Positions 22,036 through 32,362 of a DNA stretch of 64,000 nucleotides are shown piece after piece. The stretch is from Domibacillus indicus (GTDB taxonomy: Bacteria; Bacillota; Bacilli; Bacillales; Domibacillaceae): positions 651,854 through 715,853 of the forward strand of contig NZ_LAJB01000002.1 of NCBI RefSeq assembly GCF_000970685.1, in the 5' to 3' direction. Position 1 is the first letter of the stretch. Every line of letters begins with the position of its first letter. The notes beneath the pieces were generated by a model. That model had not been told where the DNA came from. It saw only the letters and a program-made list of their open reading frames with translations, and ran no database searches. Made by a program: the position numbers and the translations under genes.

Positions 22036-22680
22036 TCAGCGGTGGCAATACGGGCACCGCGGCATCATATAAGGCATTTGCTGCATTCCGGGCATCTGGT
22101 GTGCCTCTGGCATCTGATGTGCTTCAGGCATCTGATGTGTTTCCGGCATTTGGTGCATATCAGGCTTTGGCATGTTCGGCATGTTTGGATATTCAGCTTC
22201 TTCCTCGGCTTCGACCTCCGGCATCATCGGCATCATATAGGGCATCGGATAAGGAACCGGGAAAAAATAGCAGGGCACGGGCGGGTACGGCATAGGCATC
22301 ATCATATCCGATTCTACCTGTTCTGGAGCTGGCATTGGAACCGGTGTTGGAGCTGGCGCTGGAGCTGGCACCGGTTCTGTCATCCAGTTTTCAGGCATTT
22401 TAAACTCATCTGGCATTGTCAGCTCTTCCGGGCTTACTTCTTCCATTTCTTTTACCTCTTCCATTTGCGGCGGGTTTGCAATCGGTTTTTTATCTGCATA
22501 TGGATGTTCCCTCTCCATCGGCATTACTGCTGTATCCGGCAGTTTAATTTTCATGCCTGGAACGATCATATCCGGATTGGCCAAATGAGCGTTCAATTTT
22601 TTAACTTCCTCAAAAGATACTTGATGTTTCTCTGCAATAGACCAAAGCGTATCTCCGCGCTGCACAATATGGATTTTCAT
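22036..22680 (-). CDS. safA: Spore coat morphogenetic protein SafA, short form
   Basis: 214 residues. The N-terminal LysM domain is clear (MKIHIVQRGDTLWSIAEKH, then a second half to about residue 50), followed by a Pro/Met-rich tail with three near-identical five-residue QMPEA/THQ units and a closing PRCPYCHR. SafA directs inner coat assembly and binds SpoVID and peptidoglycan. B. subtilis SafA is about 387 residues, so the C-terminal part is much reduced. ATG 22680 follows GAGGAGGG. It precedes the nad genes, as in B. subtilis. Confidence 0.88.
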   Translation of the reverse strand: MKIHIVQRGDTLWSIAEKHQVSFEEVKKLNAHLANPDMIVPGMKIKLPDTAVMPMEREHPYADKKPIANPPQMEEVKEMEEVSPEELTMPDEFKMPENWMTEPVPAPAPAPTPVPMPAPEQVESDMMMPMPYPPVPCYFFPVPYPMPYMMPMMPEVEAEEEAEYPNMPNMPKPDMHQMPETHQMPEAHQMPEAHQMPGMQQMPYMMPRCPYCHR

Positions 22681-22709
22681 TGTGTCCCTCCTCAATGATC
22701 ATTCAACCA

Positions 22710-22718
22710 TATTGTATG
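22710..22718 (-). promoter_or_regulatory. Candidate sporulation-type promoter element of safA
   Basis: The minus strand reads CATACAATA, matching the -10 consensus of sigma-E (CATACAnT) and of sigma-K (CATAnnnTA). It is 30 bp ahead of the safA start. No convincing -35 is seen. B. subtilis safA is a mother-cell gene, which agrees. Confidence 0.55.
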
Positions 22719-22745
22719 CGCCCGGCTGGGCTGTGTGCGGAAAAG

Positions 22746-23846
22746 TTAATAAGCCCGCATCAGCATTCGGGCAAGTGACAGCTTTGCTTCTGCAGCTGTT
22801 TCGTTGCCAACCTGAATCACATTGCCTCTCTCTCCTGCAGCGATTGTTTCAAGAGACCATAACAGGTGAGGCAGATCAATTCGGTTCATCGTCAAACACG
22901 GGCACATATTTGGATTAAGTGACACAATATCCTTGTCTGGATGGCTTTCAATAATCCGTTTAACAAGGTTCATTTCAGTCCCGATTGCCCAGGCGGACCC
23001 AGCCTCCGCTCTTTCAATAGCATCAATGATATATTTGGTCGAGCCATTATCATCCGCAAGAGCGACTACCTCCCTCCGGCACTCCGGGTGAACAATAATA
23101 TTCATGTCCGGCCTTGTTCGGCGCAGCTCTTGAATATTCGACACCGTAAAGTTTTCATGAACAGAACAATGCCCTTTCCATAAAATTACCTGTATATCGT
23201 TTATATTTCCTTCGAATTCAAGTATATCTGACACAGGATTCCAGACTGCCATTTTTTCAAGCGGGACGCCAATATCAAAAGCAGTATTGCGTCCCAGGTG
23301 CTGATCCGGTAAAAATAAAATACGGGGTTTTTCTGTAAATGCCCATTCCACCATCGAGCGGGCATTGGATGAAGTGACACAGGAGCCGCCATTTCGCCCC
23401 GTAAACGCCTTGATCGCCGCTGTAGAATTTACATACGTGAGCGGGATGATTGTGTCGCCGAATAATTCCTGCAAAGCAGACCAGGCACGCTCTGTCTGGT
23501 AAATGTCAGCCATATCTGCCATAGAACAGCCGGCGCGCATATCCGGCAAATAAACCGTCTGCGCCTCACTTGTTAAAATATCTGCCGTTTCCGCCATAAA
23601 GTGAACACCGCAAAAAACAATATGTTCAGCCTGCCGATTGGCAGCTGAAACCTGTGCCAGCTGAAGAGAATCTCCCACTGCATCAGCAAATTGAATAACC
23701 TCATCTTTTTGATAATGATGTCCCGGAATAAAAAGAGATGTACCCAGCTCCTCTTTGATTTTCCTGACTCTCTCTTCCATTTCCGCCCGTTCCATCTGTC
23801 GATATCGGCCTGGCAGCAATCCTTTTGTTAATTCAATTAAAGCCAT
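22746..23846 (-). CDS. nadA: Quinolinate synthase
   Basis: [4Fe-4S] enzyme that condenses iminoaspartate with dihydroxyacetone phosphate to quinolinate. 366 residues. Typical segments: [56 protein letters not shown] and [20 protein letters not shown]; cysteines in AGCSMAD, HPECRRE and NMCPC fit the cluster ligands of the B. subtilis type. Overlaps nadC by 14 bases. Confidence 0.97.
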   Translation of the reverse strand: MALIELTKGLLPGRYRQMERAEMEERVRKIKEELGTSLFIPGHHYQKDEVIQFADAVGDSLQLAQVSAANRQAEHIVFCGVHFMAETADILTSEAQTVYLPDMRAGCSMADMADIYQTERAWSALQELFGDTIIPLTYVNSTAAIKAFTGRNGGSCVTSSNARSMVEWAFTEKPRILFLPDQHLGRNTAFDIGVPLEKMAVWNPVSDILEFEGNINDIQVILWKGHCSVHENFTVSNIQELRRTRPDMNIIVHPECRREVVALADDNGSTKYIIDAIERAEAGSAWAIGTEMNLVKRIIESHPDKDIVSLNPNMCPCLTMNRIDLPHLLWSLETIAAGERGNVIQVGNETAAEAKLSLARMLMRAY

Positions 23847-24693
23847 GGGAAACAGCTCCTTTCATTTCAGCTCTTGCACTAATATCGAGCGCCCTGGCCG
23901 AGTGAGTTAATGCTCCAAGCGAAATCCATTCAATACCGGTCACTGCGTAATCACGAATATTTTCAAGCGTAATGCCTCCCGAGGCTTCTGTCGCAATGTG
24001 ATCTGGCACCAGCGGCAGCCATGCAGCAATATCAGCCGGCCTGCAATTGTCAAACATGATAATATCAGCCCCCGAGTCTATAGCTTCCTCCAGCTGTTCC
24101 CTCGTTTCAATTTCCACTTCAACCTTGACCGTGTGGCCGCAGGACTCCTTCGCTTTCACAACGGCCTGTTTAATTCCGCCGGCAAACGCAATATGATTGT
24201 CTTTCAGCATGACAGCATCGTACAGCCCGTTTCGGTGATTAAAAGCGCCGCCCGTCCGAACGGCATATTTTTCAAACATTCTCAGGCCCGGGGTTGTTTT
24301 TCTCGTATCGCATATTTTTGCCGCTGTGCCTTTTGTTTGTTCTACTGCCAGCGCCGCTGTTGTGGCAATGCCGCTCATACGCTGAACCAAATTTAAAATG
24401 ACCCGCTCTCCTGCTAAAAGTGACCGGTATGAACCTTCGATCCGGGCCAGGCACTCGCCTTTTTCCACCCATTCACCGTCCCTCTCCCGCACCTGAACAA
24501 AGACATGCTCATCAATAAGCCGAAACCCTCTTTCAATTACCGTTTTCCCGCAAAAAATGCCTGCTTCCTTCGCATAAAAAGAAAAACCGCCTGTTTCTGC
24601 TTCTGAAAAAATGCTTTCTCCTGAAAGATCCCTGTCACCAATGTCTTCAATAAAAAAGGCTTTCAGTGCTTCCTCTATTTTGATTCCATTCAT
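23833..24693 (-). CDS. nadC: Nicotinate-nucleotide pyrophosphorylase (carboxylating)
   Basis: Quinolinate phosphoribosyltransferase making nicotinate mononucleotide. 286 residues: [59 protein letters not shown] and [10 protein letters not shown]. Overlaps the nadB 3' end by 47 bases in a different frame and overlaps nadA downstream, giving a tightly coupled operon. Confidence 0.97.
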   Translation of the reverse strand: MNGIKIEEALKAFFIEDIGDRDLSGESIFSEAETGGFSFYAKEAGIFCGKTVIERGFRLIDEHVFVQVRERDGEWVEKGECLARIEGSYRSLLAGERVILNLVQRMSGIATTAALAVEQTKGTAAKICDTRKTTPGLRMFEKYAVRTGGAFNHRNGLYDAVMLKDNHIAFAGGIKQAVVKAKESCGHTVKVEVEIETREQLEEAIDSGADIIMFDNCRPADIAAWLPLVPDHIATEASGGITLENIRDYAVTGIEWISLGALTHSARALDISARAEMKGAVSHGFN

Positions 24694-26236
24694 GTTCTCC
24701 GCTCCTCTTATTTAATTGGCCATTTTCGATTGTAATCCATGTATTTTCCCAGCTGTCCTCTCTGGACGGATAATCTGACCGTATATGGGCACCGCGCGAT
24801 TCTGTCCGGCTCAGGGCCGAAACAGCAATCAAATAAGCCGTCGTATGCATAAATAAACGTTCTATCTTCTCTGCCGGCCAGCGGCTGATATCCCCTTTTA
24901 ACTGCGCGGCCTCCCGAAGGCAGCCTGCCAGTGCCTCAAGCTTTTCTTCCGTTCGTATCAATCCGGCCGATTCCATCATCATCGATTGCAATTCACTTTT
25001 TTCAAAAAGAGGCGGTATATCAGATGCTGCTGCCGAAACCGACGGGACAGCTCTTTCTATAGTGTTTTCACCCTCCAGCAATGACTTTACAAAACGCCTG
25101 CCAAATGCAATACCTTCCAGCAGCGAATTGCTGGCAAGCCGGTTCGCGCCGTGAACACCTGTGCAGGCTGTTTCACCAATGGCATATAAACCTTTAATGG
25201 ACGTTCGCCCGCACGTATCCGCTTTTACTCCGCCCATTAAAAAATGGCTTCCTGGCGCGACAGGAATGCGCCCTTCCTGCAAATCAATTCCCTGCTTACT
25301 GCAAAGAGCCGAGATAGTCGGAAATAGTTTCTCAAACCCTTCAATCATGGACATGTTAAGATAAACTTCTTTTCCGCTTCTTCGGGCTTTGTATATCTCA
25401 AAAGCTGTTATATGGCGCGGCGCCAGATCTTCCAGTGGATGTACACCCTGCATAATTCTTTTTCCTGATTCATCTACTAATACGGCCCCGGCCCCCCTGA
25501 CCGCTTCGGAAATCAATCCTTTTGCTTTTCCATTTACATAAAGGAGGGTTGGGTGAAACTGGATAAATTCCATGTCTGTTACGGCTGCGCCGGCTCGATA
25601 AGCAAGCGCGATGCCATCACCTGTTATCGTTTCCTGATTAGAAGTAAAGGAATAAAGCGCACCCGCTCCGCCAGCTGCCAGCACGATATGATCAGCTTTG
25701 TATTCATGAATACCGCCTTTTGCATCCTTCGTCTTCACTCCTGTACAAACTCCTTCATGAACAATGAGTTCAAAAGCCAGTTCATTCTCACGGAGTTCTA
25801 CCTGGCCCGGGAGACGTGCAAGAAGATGTTCAACCGTCCATTTCCCTGTTGCATCGCCTCCCGCATGAACAATACGCGGCCGGCTGTGGGCACCTTCAAG
25901 CCCCAGTGACAGGGCTCCGTTTTCCTGCCGGTCTGCCGGGAAGCCTTCTATGAGCAGTTCCCTTATCCTCGCTGCCCCTTCTGTTATAAGCTGTTCAACG
26001 GCTTCAGGAACATGATGCTGTTCTCCTGCAGAAAGCGTATCATTTATATGAGAGGCATGCGTATCTGGCGGAGACAGGACTGCCGCGATACCGCCCTGTG
26101 CAAAATACGAATTGCTCTGACGAATTTCTCCTTTTGTGATAACAATCACATTCATATGCGCAGCCAGGTGCCTTGCTGCCTGCAAAGCCGCAATTCCCGA
26201 TCCAACAATGACCGCGCCCGGCGTTTTTTTCATCAT
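24647..26236 (-). CDS. nadB: L-aspartate oxidase
   Basis: FAD enzyme oxidising L-aspartate to iminoaspartate, the first step of de novo NAD synthesis. 529 residues: dinucleotide-binding VIVGSGIAALQAARHLA, NSYFAQGGIAAVL, EFIQFHPTLL, SEAVRGAGAVLVDESG, and GANRLASNSLLEGIAFG. Two ATGs in tandem (26236, 26233) follow GAGGGTG; the second has the better spacing. First gene of nadBCA, divergent from nifS. Confidence 0.96.
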   Translation of the reverse strand: MMKKTPGAVIVGSGIAALQAARHLAAHMNVIVITKGEIRQSNSYFAQGGIAAVLSPPDTHASHINDTLSAGEQHHVPEAVEQLITEGAARIRELLIEGFPADRQENGALSLGLEGAHSRPRIVHAGGDATGKWTVEHLLARLPGQVELRENELAFELIVHEGVCTGVKTKDAKGGIHEYKADHIVLAAGGAGALYSFTSNQETITGDGIALAYRAGAAVTDMEFIQFHPTLLYVNGKAKGLISEAVRGAGAVLVDESGKRIMQGVHPLEDLAPRHITAFEIYKARRSGKEVYLNMSMIEGFEKLFPTISALCSKQGIDLQEGRIPVAPGSHFLMGGVKADTCGRTSIKGLYAIGETACTGVHGANRLASNSLLEGIAFGRRFVKSLLEGENTIERAVPSVSAAASDIPPLFEKSELQSMMMESAGLIRTEEKLEALAGCLREAAQLKGDISRWPAEKIERLFMHTTAYLIAVSALSRTESRGAHIRSDYPSREDSWENTWITIENGQLNKRSGEHEWNQNRGSTESLFY

Positions 26237-26247
26237 TCACCCTCACT

Positions 26248-26276
26248 TTACAGTTGTCTTGACACTTATCTTTACA
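26248..26276. promoter_or_regulatory. Candidate NiaR operator with divergent nad promoters
   Basis: The palindrome TGTCTTGACA (26255-26264) is flanked by TTTACA/TTTACA sequences in the 94-bp nadB-nifS intergenic region. A minus-strand promoter (TTGTCT, 16 nt, TAAAGA) ends just before it, and TTGACA inside it could serve as the nifS -35. In B. subtilis the repressor NiaR (YrxA) controls both nadBCA and nifS-yrxA with nicotinic acid as co-repressor. The assignment here is from position and symmetry. Confidence 0.6.
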
Positions 26277-26330
26277 TAAAATAAACAGAAAGACAAGAAT
26301 AAATTTAAGTTTAAGGAAGCAGGGATACTA

Positions 26331-27434
26331 TTGTATTTTGACTATGCCGCTACTTCTCCTATGAAGAAAGAAGCACTTGATATCTACCTGGAAGCAGCCC
26401 GTTATTTTTTTGGCAACGCATCAAGCCCTCATGATGAAGGCACACGTGCCTCGCTGCTTCTTGAACAGTGCCGGGCCGATATCGCCAGACAGGCCGGTGT
26501 GTTAAAGGATGGCATTTATTTTACCGGCAGCGGGACCGAAGGAAATATTCTGGCTGTTTTGTCTTTAGTGAGAAACAAATCCAAAAAGCATATTATCACC
26601 GGGGCAGCGGAACATACTTCTGTGCACTCTGCGATGTCCTTCCTGCAGTCAGAGGGCTATGAGATAACAAAACTTCCGATGAATAAAAATGGAATTGTCA
26701 CAGTAGAATCGATTTTACGCGCAATCCGCGCTGATACCGTGTTGATTTCCATTCAGCATATTAATCCTGAAATCGGAACTATTCAGCCTGTTGAGCAAAT
26801 TGCCGCAGAAGCAAAAAAAAGAAATATTCTTTTCCACACGGACTGTGTCCAGTCATTCGGCAAAATTCCGCTTGATTCTATTCACGCGGACTCTATGACA
26901 TTTTCAGCCCATAAAGTCGGCGGTCCAAAAGGATGCGGCGCCGTGTATCTTTCTCCTTTTCATTCGCTCAAGCCGGTGTTTCCAGGTTTAACTCATGAAA
27001 AAGGCATCCGGGGCGGCACTGTGGATACACCAGCCATCGCCGCTTTTGCACAAGCAGCGAAAAGCTCTCCTTCTATCAAAAAGCTTGCCTATTTAAGAAG
27101 TCTGCTGAAAGAAAAGCTGAAGGGATCTTCGATTCGATGGATTGAAGGTGAAAGCTCCCATCAATATCCCGGTGTAATCGGTATGTGTATTCCGGGATTG
27201 GAAGGCCAGCTTGTTATGCTCGCTTTAAATGCACAGAATATATACATCTCAACCGGGAGTGCGTGTGATGCTTCTTCAGCATCTGGCATGAAAGCAGCTC
27301 TTGCGATGGGAATGAGTTTTGAAGAAGCGCGCCAGTTTTTCCGCGTTTCATTCGGGCCGGACACAACTGAAAAGGAAGTCACCAGGCTTGGACAGGCGCT
27401 CCGGCATGTTGCAGAGCAGGCGGTTGTGCTATGA
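26331..27434 (+). CDS. nifS: Cysteine desulfurase, NifS/IscS type linked to NAD synthesis
   Basis: PLP enzyme supplying sulfur for Fe-S assembly; beside nadA it is thought to mature the NadA cluster. 367 residues: FDYAATSP start, GSGTEGN, HTDCVQSFGKIPL, PLP-lysine motif SAHKVGGPKGCG and catalytic-Cys loop TGSACDASS. The start codon is TTG; the RBS AAGGAAGCAGGG lies upstream. niaR follows 22 bp later. Confidence 0.94.
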   Translation: MYFDYAATSPMKKEALDIYLEAARYFFGNASSPHDEGTRASLLLEQCRADIARQAGVLKDGIYFTGSGTEGNILAVLSLVRNKSKKHIITGAAEHTSVHSAMSFLQSEGYEITKLPMNKNGIVTVESILRAIRADTVLISIQHINPEIGTIQPVEQIAAEAKKRNILFHTDCVQSFGKIPLDSIHADSMTFSAHKVGGPKGCGAVYLSPFHSLKPVFPGLTHEKGIRGGTVDTPAIAAFAQAAKSSPSIKKLAYLRSLLKEKLKGSSIRWIEGESSHQYPGVIGMCIPGLEGQLVMLALNAQNIYISTGSACDASSASGMKAALAMGMSFEEARQFFRVSFGPDTTEKEVTRLGQALRHVAEQAVVL

Positions 27435-27456
27435 TAGCCGGTGGAGGGATTATGTC

Positions 27457-27990
27457 ATGACTGAAAAAAAGAAACTGATTGGAGAAGAGCGGAGGGAACA
27501 AATTTTATTCTGGCTTCAGTCGGAGAATGCGCCGCTGACCGGGAATGAGCTTGCTGAACGCGCACAAGTGAGCCGCCAGGTGATCGTAGGGGACATTACG
27601 CTTCTTAAAGCACGCGGCATTCCCATTATGGCCACAAGCCAGGGATATGTATATTTTACAGCCCCGGAAGCAGCGAGTGTTGAGCGCGTGGTGGCCTGCT
27701 CGCATCCTCCGTCTCAAACAAAGGAAGAATTGCTGCTTCTTGTCGATCTGGGCGTCCTGGTCAAAGATGTGAAAATTGAACATCCGGTTTACGGAGATTT
27801 AACAGCTTCGATTATGGTGTCAAACCGGAAAGAAGCCCTCCGGTTTTTAGAAAAGATTAACGAAACGAAAGCGGCTTATTTATCTGAATTAACAGAAGGA
27901 GTCCATCTGCATACACTATCCGCCAGGGATGAAGCGGCCCTGGATGAAGCAGAGCAGGCGCTTCGGGACGCCGGCTTTTTGCTTGAATAA
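27457..27990 (+). CDS. niaR: Niacin-responsive repressor NiaR (YrxA)
   Basis: 177 residues: N-terminal HTH_11 (GNELAERAQVSRQVIVGDI) and C-terminal 3H domain named for three conserved histidines, here in ACSHPP, IEHPVYGD and GVHLHT. Represses NAD synthesis genes when nicotinic acid is abundant. ATG 27457 follows GGTGGAGGG; an ORF extension upstream overlaps nifS and is not used. Confidence 0.92.
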   Translation: MTEKKKLIGEERREQILFWLQSENAPLTGNELAERAQVSRQVIVGDITLLKARGIPIMATSQGYVYFTAPEAASVERVVACSHPPSQTKEELLLLVDLGVLVKDVKIEHPVYGDLTASIMVSNRKEALRFLEKINETKAAYLSELTEGVHLHTLSARDEAALDEAEQALRDAGFLLE

Positions 27991-27994
27991 AAAA

Positions 27995-28018
27995 AAAGCT
28001 CATCATTCGATGAGCTTT
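27995..28018. terminator. Bidirectional terminator between niaR and pheA
   Basis: AAAGCTCATC-attc-GATGAGCTTT with A-run and T-run on its two sides; serves the convergent niaR and pheA transcripts. Confidence 0.92.
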
Positions 28019-28019
28019 T

Positions 28020-28889
28020 TTACGCTTTTTCTGCGGCTTGTCCCACTTCATAGCCATAATAGCTGCCCAGCACCTGCACCTTGCACCCAAGCGCCTCCAT
28101 TTCTGCAAAAGCACCGGGTACAAGCACATCATCAATACGCTGTGCCACATCGATAATGAAAAAATAATTGCCCAGCCCTGTTTTGAGAGGGCGTGATTCA
28201 ATTTTTGCAAGATTCAAGTTTCTCCATGCAAACGTTGCTAGAACCTGATGAAGTGTTCCTGGACGATCGGTTGGAAGCGTGACGACAATCGTTGTCTTGC
28301 CTCCTGTTCGTGGAAGTGGAAACGCCAGCTCTTCATGTGTTTTCGACAAAACCAGGAACCGGGTGTGGTTGAAATTGTAATCATGAATATCCCTTTGCGC
28401 TGTAAATAACCCGTACTCTTTTGCAGACAGCGAATTGGCAATCGCCGCCACACATTCTTCAGGATGTTCACTTACGTATTTGGCGGCCGCTGCCGTAGAG
28501 GTCATTTGCTGGGATGGAACACTATAAAAATAGCGATGCAAAAATTTATGGCACTGCGCGATTGCGTGCGGGTGCGATAAGATACGCGCAGACTCCTTCC
28601 ATTTGTGGGCATTATCCGGGTGAATAAGCAAATGCTGCTGAATCGGCGCTGTCAGTTCCCCAACTATCGTTAAGTCTGCTTCGTGAAATAAATGATCAAT
28701 GGTCATATTGACCGTTCCTTCTAAGGCATTTTCAATAGGTACAACAGCCAGGTCCGCTTTTCCTTCCAGTACATAATCCATGCACTCCGGAATGGTTACG
28801 CACGGAATTCGCTCATCATGCGGAAAAGCGTCTGATACAGCGATATCCGTAAAAGTTGCTGCTGGCCCCAAAAAAGCAATTTTCCTCAA
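28020..28889 (-). CDS. pheA: Prephenate dehydratase
   Basis: Makes phenylpyruvate from prephenate for phenylalanine synthesis. 289 residues: PDT domain (FLGPAATFTDIAV, VVPIENALEGTVN, DYNFNHTRFLVL) and a C-terminal ACT domain with the phenylalanine-binding ESRP motif (IESRPLKTGLGNYFF). The start is TTG, preceded by GGAGTG. Paired with pheB as in B. subtilis. Confidence 0.96.
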   Translation of the reverse strand: MRKIAFLGPAATFTDIAVSDAFPHDERIPCVTIPECMDYVLEGKADLAVVPIENALEGTVNMTIDHLFHEADLTIVGELTAPIQQHLLIHPDNAHKWKESARILSHPHAIAQCHKFLHRYFYSVPSQQMTSTAAAAKYVSEHPEECVAAIANSLSAKEYGLFTAQRDIHDYNFNHTRFLVLSKTHEELAFPLPRTGGKTTIVVTLPTDRPGTLHQVLATFAWRNLNLAKIESRPLKTGLGNYFFIIDVAQRIDDVLVPGAFAEMEALGCKVQVLGSYYGYEVGQAAEKA

Positions 28890-28922
28890 AACAATTCACT
28901 CCAGTCTTCTCATTCAAGTGGA

Positions 28923-29378
28923 TCACGCACCAGATCCAAGCACTTCTACTGTATCAACAAATTCTAATTTTTTTAAGCGCATTAACAGCTCGTCCAATCC
29001 CGTTTTCATGCCGGTGACGTTTAAAGAAAGCGTCACATTTGCGCGGCCTTGCAGCGGAATCGTCTGATGAATCGTCAGCACATTTCCGCCGCAGCCCGCT
29101 ACAACAGCAAGCAGCTCAGACAGGGTACCCGACCGGTCTTCCAAATGAAAAAACAGTGTAATGATCCGCTCTTTAACAACCGTGTGAAACGGAAACACCG
29201 TGTCGCGGTATTTATAAAAAGCACTGCGGCTTAAATCTACTTTTTGCACCGCTTCCCAGACAGAATCGGCTTTTTTCCGTTCAATTAATTCCTTGGCATC
29301 AAGCGTTTTTTTCATGGCTTCGGGAAGTACATCTTCCCGAACCAGATAAAATTTTTCATTTCGCTCTTTTTTCCCCAT
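28923..29378 (-). CDS. pheB: ACT-domain protein PheB
   Basis: 151 residues from ATG 29378 ([18 protein letters not shown]). [16 protein letters not shown] and [15 protein letters not shown] match B. subtilis PheB; a C-terminal ACT domain follows ([15 protein letters not shown]). Its role is undefined; PheB is sometimes called a chorismate mutase but lacks a recognised catalytic domain. The RBS AAGGGGG supports this start. Lies between obg and pheA. Confidence 0.93.
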   Translation of the reverse strand: MGKKERNEKFYLVREDVLPEAMKKTLDAKELIERKKADSVWEAVQKVDLSRSAFYKYRDTVFPFHTVVKERIITLFFHLEDRSGTLSELLAVVAGCGGNVLTIHQTIPLQGRANVTLSLNVTGMKTGLDELLMRLKKLEFVDTVEVLGSGA

Positions 29379-29411
29379 GTCGTTCCCCCTTAAAACCGCC
29401 TGCAACAGCTT

Positions 29412-30701
29412 TTATTCGACAAATTCAAACTCATAATCCAGCAAGCGTACAATATCGCCATTTTCAGCACCCCGTTCGCGCAGGGCGTCGTCTACCCCCA
29501 TCGTACGAAGCTGGCGGGCAAACCGGCGAATGGATGCTTCGCGAGTAAAGTCCGTCATTTTAAACAGCTTTTCAACCTTGCTGCCTGTTATTTCAAAGGC
29601 ACCATCCGGTCCTCGGGAGATAACAAACTCTGCGGCTTGTTTTTCATGGCGGTACACTACCCGGTTAACCGATAGATCTTCTTCTTCGTGGTCAAGCGGG
29701 AATTCCGGTGTTTCTTCCACTTTATCAGCAATCACAAACAATAGATCACGCAGCCCGGTGCGGGTCAGAGCAGAAATCGGGAAAATAACCGCATCAGGCT
29801 CTACTTTTTCTTTAAATACTTTTAAATTTTCTTCCGCTTCCGGCATATCCATTTTGTTCGCTACAATAATCTCAGGACGTTCTGTCAGGCGAAGATTATA
29901 CTCTTTCAGCTCATTTCTAATGGTTACGTAATCTTCATATGGATCACGTCCTTCCATGGCGGACATATCCAGCACATGCACAATAACACGCGTTCGTTCA
30001 ATATGCCGTAAAAATTGATGTCCAAGACCTGTCCCTTCATGGGCACCTTCAATTAATCCCGGCAAATCTGCCATAACAAAGCTTCGGCCGTCTTCTGTTT
30101 CGACCATACCAAGGTTCGGCACAAGTGTTGTAAAATGATAAGCAGCAATTTTAGGCCTTGCCGCTGTTACAACAGAAAGCAGTGTTGATTTTCCAACGCT
30201 CGGGAAGCCGACAAGCCCGACATCCGCTAACAGCTTTAATTCGAGTGTTACATTGCGCTCAATGCCCGGCTCCCCGTTTTCAGAAATTTCCGGTGCGGGG
30301 TTGGCCGGAGTGGCAAAGCGGCTGTTCCCCCGTCCGCCGCGTCCGCCTTTGGCGATAATTGCCTGCTGTCCGTGTTCGACAAGATCAGCAATTACTTCTC
30401 CTGTTTCGTCATCTGTTACCACTGTTCCGGGCGGCACTTTAATAACCATATCCTTTGAATTGCGCCCGTGCATGTTCTTGCTCATGCCATGCTCGCCGCG
30501 CGGAGCTTTAAAATGGCGCTGGTAGCGAAAGTCCATAAGTGTCCGAAGTCCTTCTTCTACTTCAAACACAACATTTGCGCCATTTCCGCCGTCGCCGCCT
30601 GCAGGGCCTCCGTTTGGCACGTACTTCTCCCGGCGGAATGCAACCATGCCATTTCCGCCATCGCCGCCTTTAACATATATTTTAACCTGATCTACAAACA
30701 T
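29412..30701 (-). CDS. obg: GTPase Obg
   Basis: Essential GTPase in 50S assembly and the general stress/sporulation signalling network. 429 residues: glycine-rich Obg fold ([20 protein letters not shown]), G domain with G1 [12 protein letters not shown]3 [14 protein letters not shown]4 NKMD, and the C-terminal OCT domain (VNRVVYRH). Forms the classic spo0B-obg pair; starts 14 bp after spo0B. Confidence 0.97.
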   Translation of the reverse strand: MFVDQVKIYVKGGDGGNGMVAFRREKYVPNGGPAGGDGGNGANVVFEVEEGLRTLMDFRYQRHFKAPRGEHGMSKNMHGRNSKDMVIKVPPGTVVTDDETGEVIADLVEHGQQAIIAKGGRGGRGNSRFATPANPAPEISENGEPGIERNVTLELKLLADVGLVGFPSVGKSTLLSVVTAARPKIAAYHFTTLVPNLGMVETEDGRSFVMADLPGLIEGAHEGTGLGHQFLRHIERTRVIVHVLDMSAMEGRDPYEDYVTIRNELKEYNLRLTERPEIIVANKMDMPEAEENLKVFKEKVEPDAVIFPISALTRTGLRDLLFVIADKVEETPEFPLDHEEEDLSVNRVVYRHEKQAAEFVISRGPDGAFEITGSKVEKLFKMTDFTREASIRRFARQLRTMGVDDALRERGAENGDIVRLLDYEFEFVE

Positions 30702-30715
30702 ATTGTCTGCTCCTC

Positions 30716-31252
30716 CTAAAATGTCACTTCCATTAGTATATCCTGACCGCTCGTTTCCAACACAGCGCTTTTCAAGCCCAGCGCTTTTGATATTTCATCC
30801 ATTTCCTTCAATAGCAGGGACCGATTAAGCACTTCACCCATCCATTCCATTTGCACAAAAAAACGCCCTTCTTTTTCAGACATATGCACAAATAACTCAT
30901 GTTCGTTGTATTCTTTTATGTGCTGCTCCAGCAGTGAAAATAAACGGTTAAAGAAACAAAGTGCCTTTTGATCATCTGCCCGTCGAGATATAATAGTATG
31001 ATCGAGCTCATATTCAAGCTTAAATAGGCGCTGCGACCAATTGAACGTTATAAACAGCTCCGCCATCCCCGGCATGCCAAGATTACAAAGTCTTGATTCC
31101 TGCACAGCTTTCATAATAATGTGATCGGTTGCCCTGGCTGCTTCATCAAGATTATTCATGGCAAGATACCCTTTGACAACCTGTATGTCATTCATCCAGT
31201 CATGACGCGCATGACGAAGCGTTTTTACTACCGTCCATTCTTCTTTTTCCAC
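30716..31252 (-). CDS. spo0B: Sporulation phosphotransferase Spo0B
   Basis: Relays phosphate from Spo0F to Spo0A. About 178 residues from GTG 31252. [20 protein letters not shown] carries the phosphorylated His (residue 17, equivalent to His30 in B. subtilis) in the four-helix-bundle dimer; the C-terminal half is kinase-like without an ATP site. The start is uncertain: GGCAGGAGGTG lies 13 bases from GTG 31252 and only 1 from GTG 31264. Codons upstream of the RBS are non-coding. Confidence 0.9.
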   Translation of the reverse strand: MEKEEWTVVKTLRHARHDWMNDIQVVKGYLAMNNLDEAARATDHIIMKAVQESRLCNLGMPGMAELFITFNWSQRLFKLEYELDHTIISRRADDQKALCFFNRLFSLLEQHIKEYNEHELFVHMSEKEGRFFVQMEWMGEVLNRSLLLKEMDEISKALGLKSAVLETSGQDILMEVTF

Positions 31253-31301
31253 TTGACTGATCACACCTCCTGCCCGTTTACGAACATCATTCCTTTTCAT
31301 T

Positions 31302-31330
31302 AGTATAGCAGAAAAATGTACCATTTGAAC
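31302..31330 (-). promoter_or_regulatory. Promoter of spo0B-obg
   Basis: Minus strand GTTCAA (or TTCAAA), 17 (16) nt, TATACT (revcomp 31302-31307), about 45 bp ahead of the spo0B RBS. Confidence 0.55.
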
Positions 31331-31360
31331 GGGAAAGATAAACGGCTTTGCATAAAAAAA

Positions 31361-31394
31361 AGAAGCGCTCCGAAAGTTGACTTTCAGAACGCCT
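31361..31394 (-). terminator. Intrinsic terminator of rplU-prp-rpmA
   Basis: Minus strand: GCGTTCTGAAAG-tcaa-CTTTCGGAGCGC followed by TTCTTTTTTTT, directly after rpmA. Confidence 0.88.
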
Positions 31395-31410
31395 CCGTTC
31401 ATCTATCCGC

Positions 31411-31701
<291 letters not shown>

Positions 31702-31708
31702 TCACCTC

Positions 31709-32041
31709 CTATAGAAATTTTACTTGAATATACTGCCCGTACTCTTCTTCAATCGTCTGTAATGAAACAATCATGCCTTCCAGCAACAGCTGAACTTGTT
31801 CCTGCTTCGCTTCCGGCAGTCCATCAGGCACACGGCAAGACAGCAAACCGCCGTCTTTTCCCTGTTCAATATCAGGGATAATGCCGGTCAATGCCATGAC
31901 TGCATTGAGCGCTCCGAACGAAACTGCTGAAGCACCGGCGCAAACCAGATCTTTGCCGCTGTCATCAAAACCTGCATGTCCTTCCATTGTAAACGATGAA
32001 ATACAGCCGGATTCGTTTCTATTAATGTTTACATAGATCAT
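31709..32041 (-). CDS. prp: Ribosomal-processing cysteine protease Prp
   Basis: 110 residues; B. subtilis YsxB. GHAGFDDSGKDLVCAGAS contains the conserved catalytic His and Cys. Cleaves the N-terminal extension of L27. Placed between rplU and rpmA, the standard order. Confidence 0.95.
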   Translation of the reverse strand: MIYVNINRNESGCISSFTMEGHAGFDDSGKDLVCAGASAVSFGALNAVMALTGIIPDIEQGKDGGLLSCRVPDGLPEAKQEQVQLLLEGMIVSLQTIEEEYGQYIQVKFL

Positions 32042-32053
32042 TGGATCATCGCC

Positions 32054-32362
32054 TTATGCGTTGATTTTTTCAATGACTACTTTCGTGTAAGGCTGACGGT
32101 GTCCTTGCTTTCTGCGATAGTTTTTCTTCGCTTTGAATTTGAAAACGATGATTTTCTTCGCACGGCCTTGCTTTTCAACCTTAGCCGTTACTGTTGCGCC
32201 TTCTACGACTGGGCTGCCGACTTTAACGTCGTCACCGCCAACGAAAAGAACTTTATCAAATGTGACAGTGTCACCATCTTGTGCGTTCAATTTTTCGATG
32301 TAGATTGCCTGGCCTTCTTCAACTTTAACCTGCTTGCCGCCTGTTTCAATAATTGCGTACAT
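32054..32362 (-). CDS. rplU: Ribosomal protein L21
   Basis: 102 residues from ATG 32362 ([18 protein letters not shown]), preceded by CAGGGAGGTG. C-terminal [17 protein letters not shown] is the L21 signature. First gene of rplU-prp-rpmA. Confidence 0.98.
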   Translation of the reverse strand: MYAIIETGGKQVKVEEGQAIYIEKLNAQDGDTVTFDKVLFVGGDDVKVGSPVVEGATVTAKVEKQGRAKKIIVFKFKAKKNYRRKQGHRQPYTKVVIEKINA

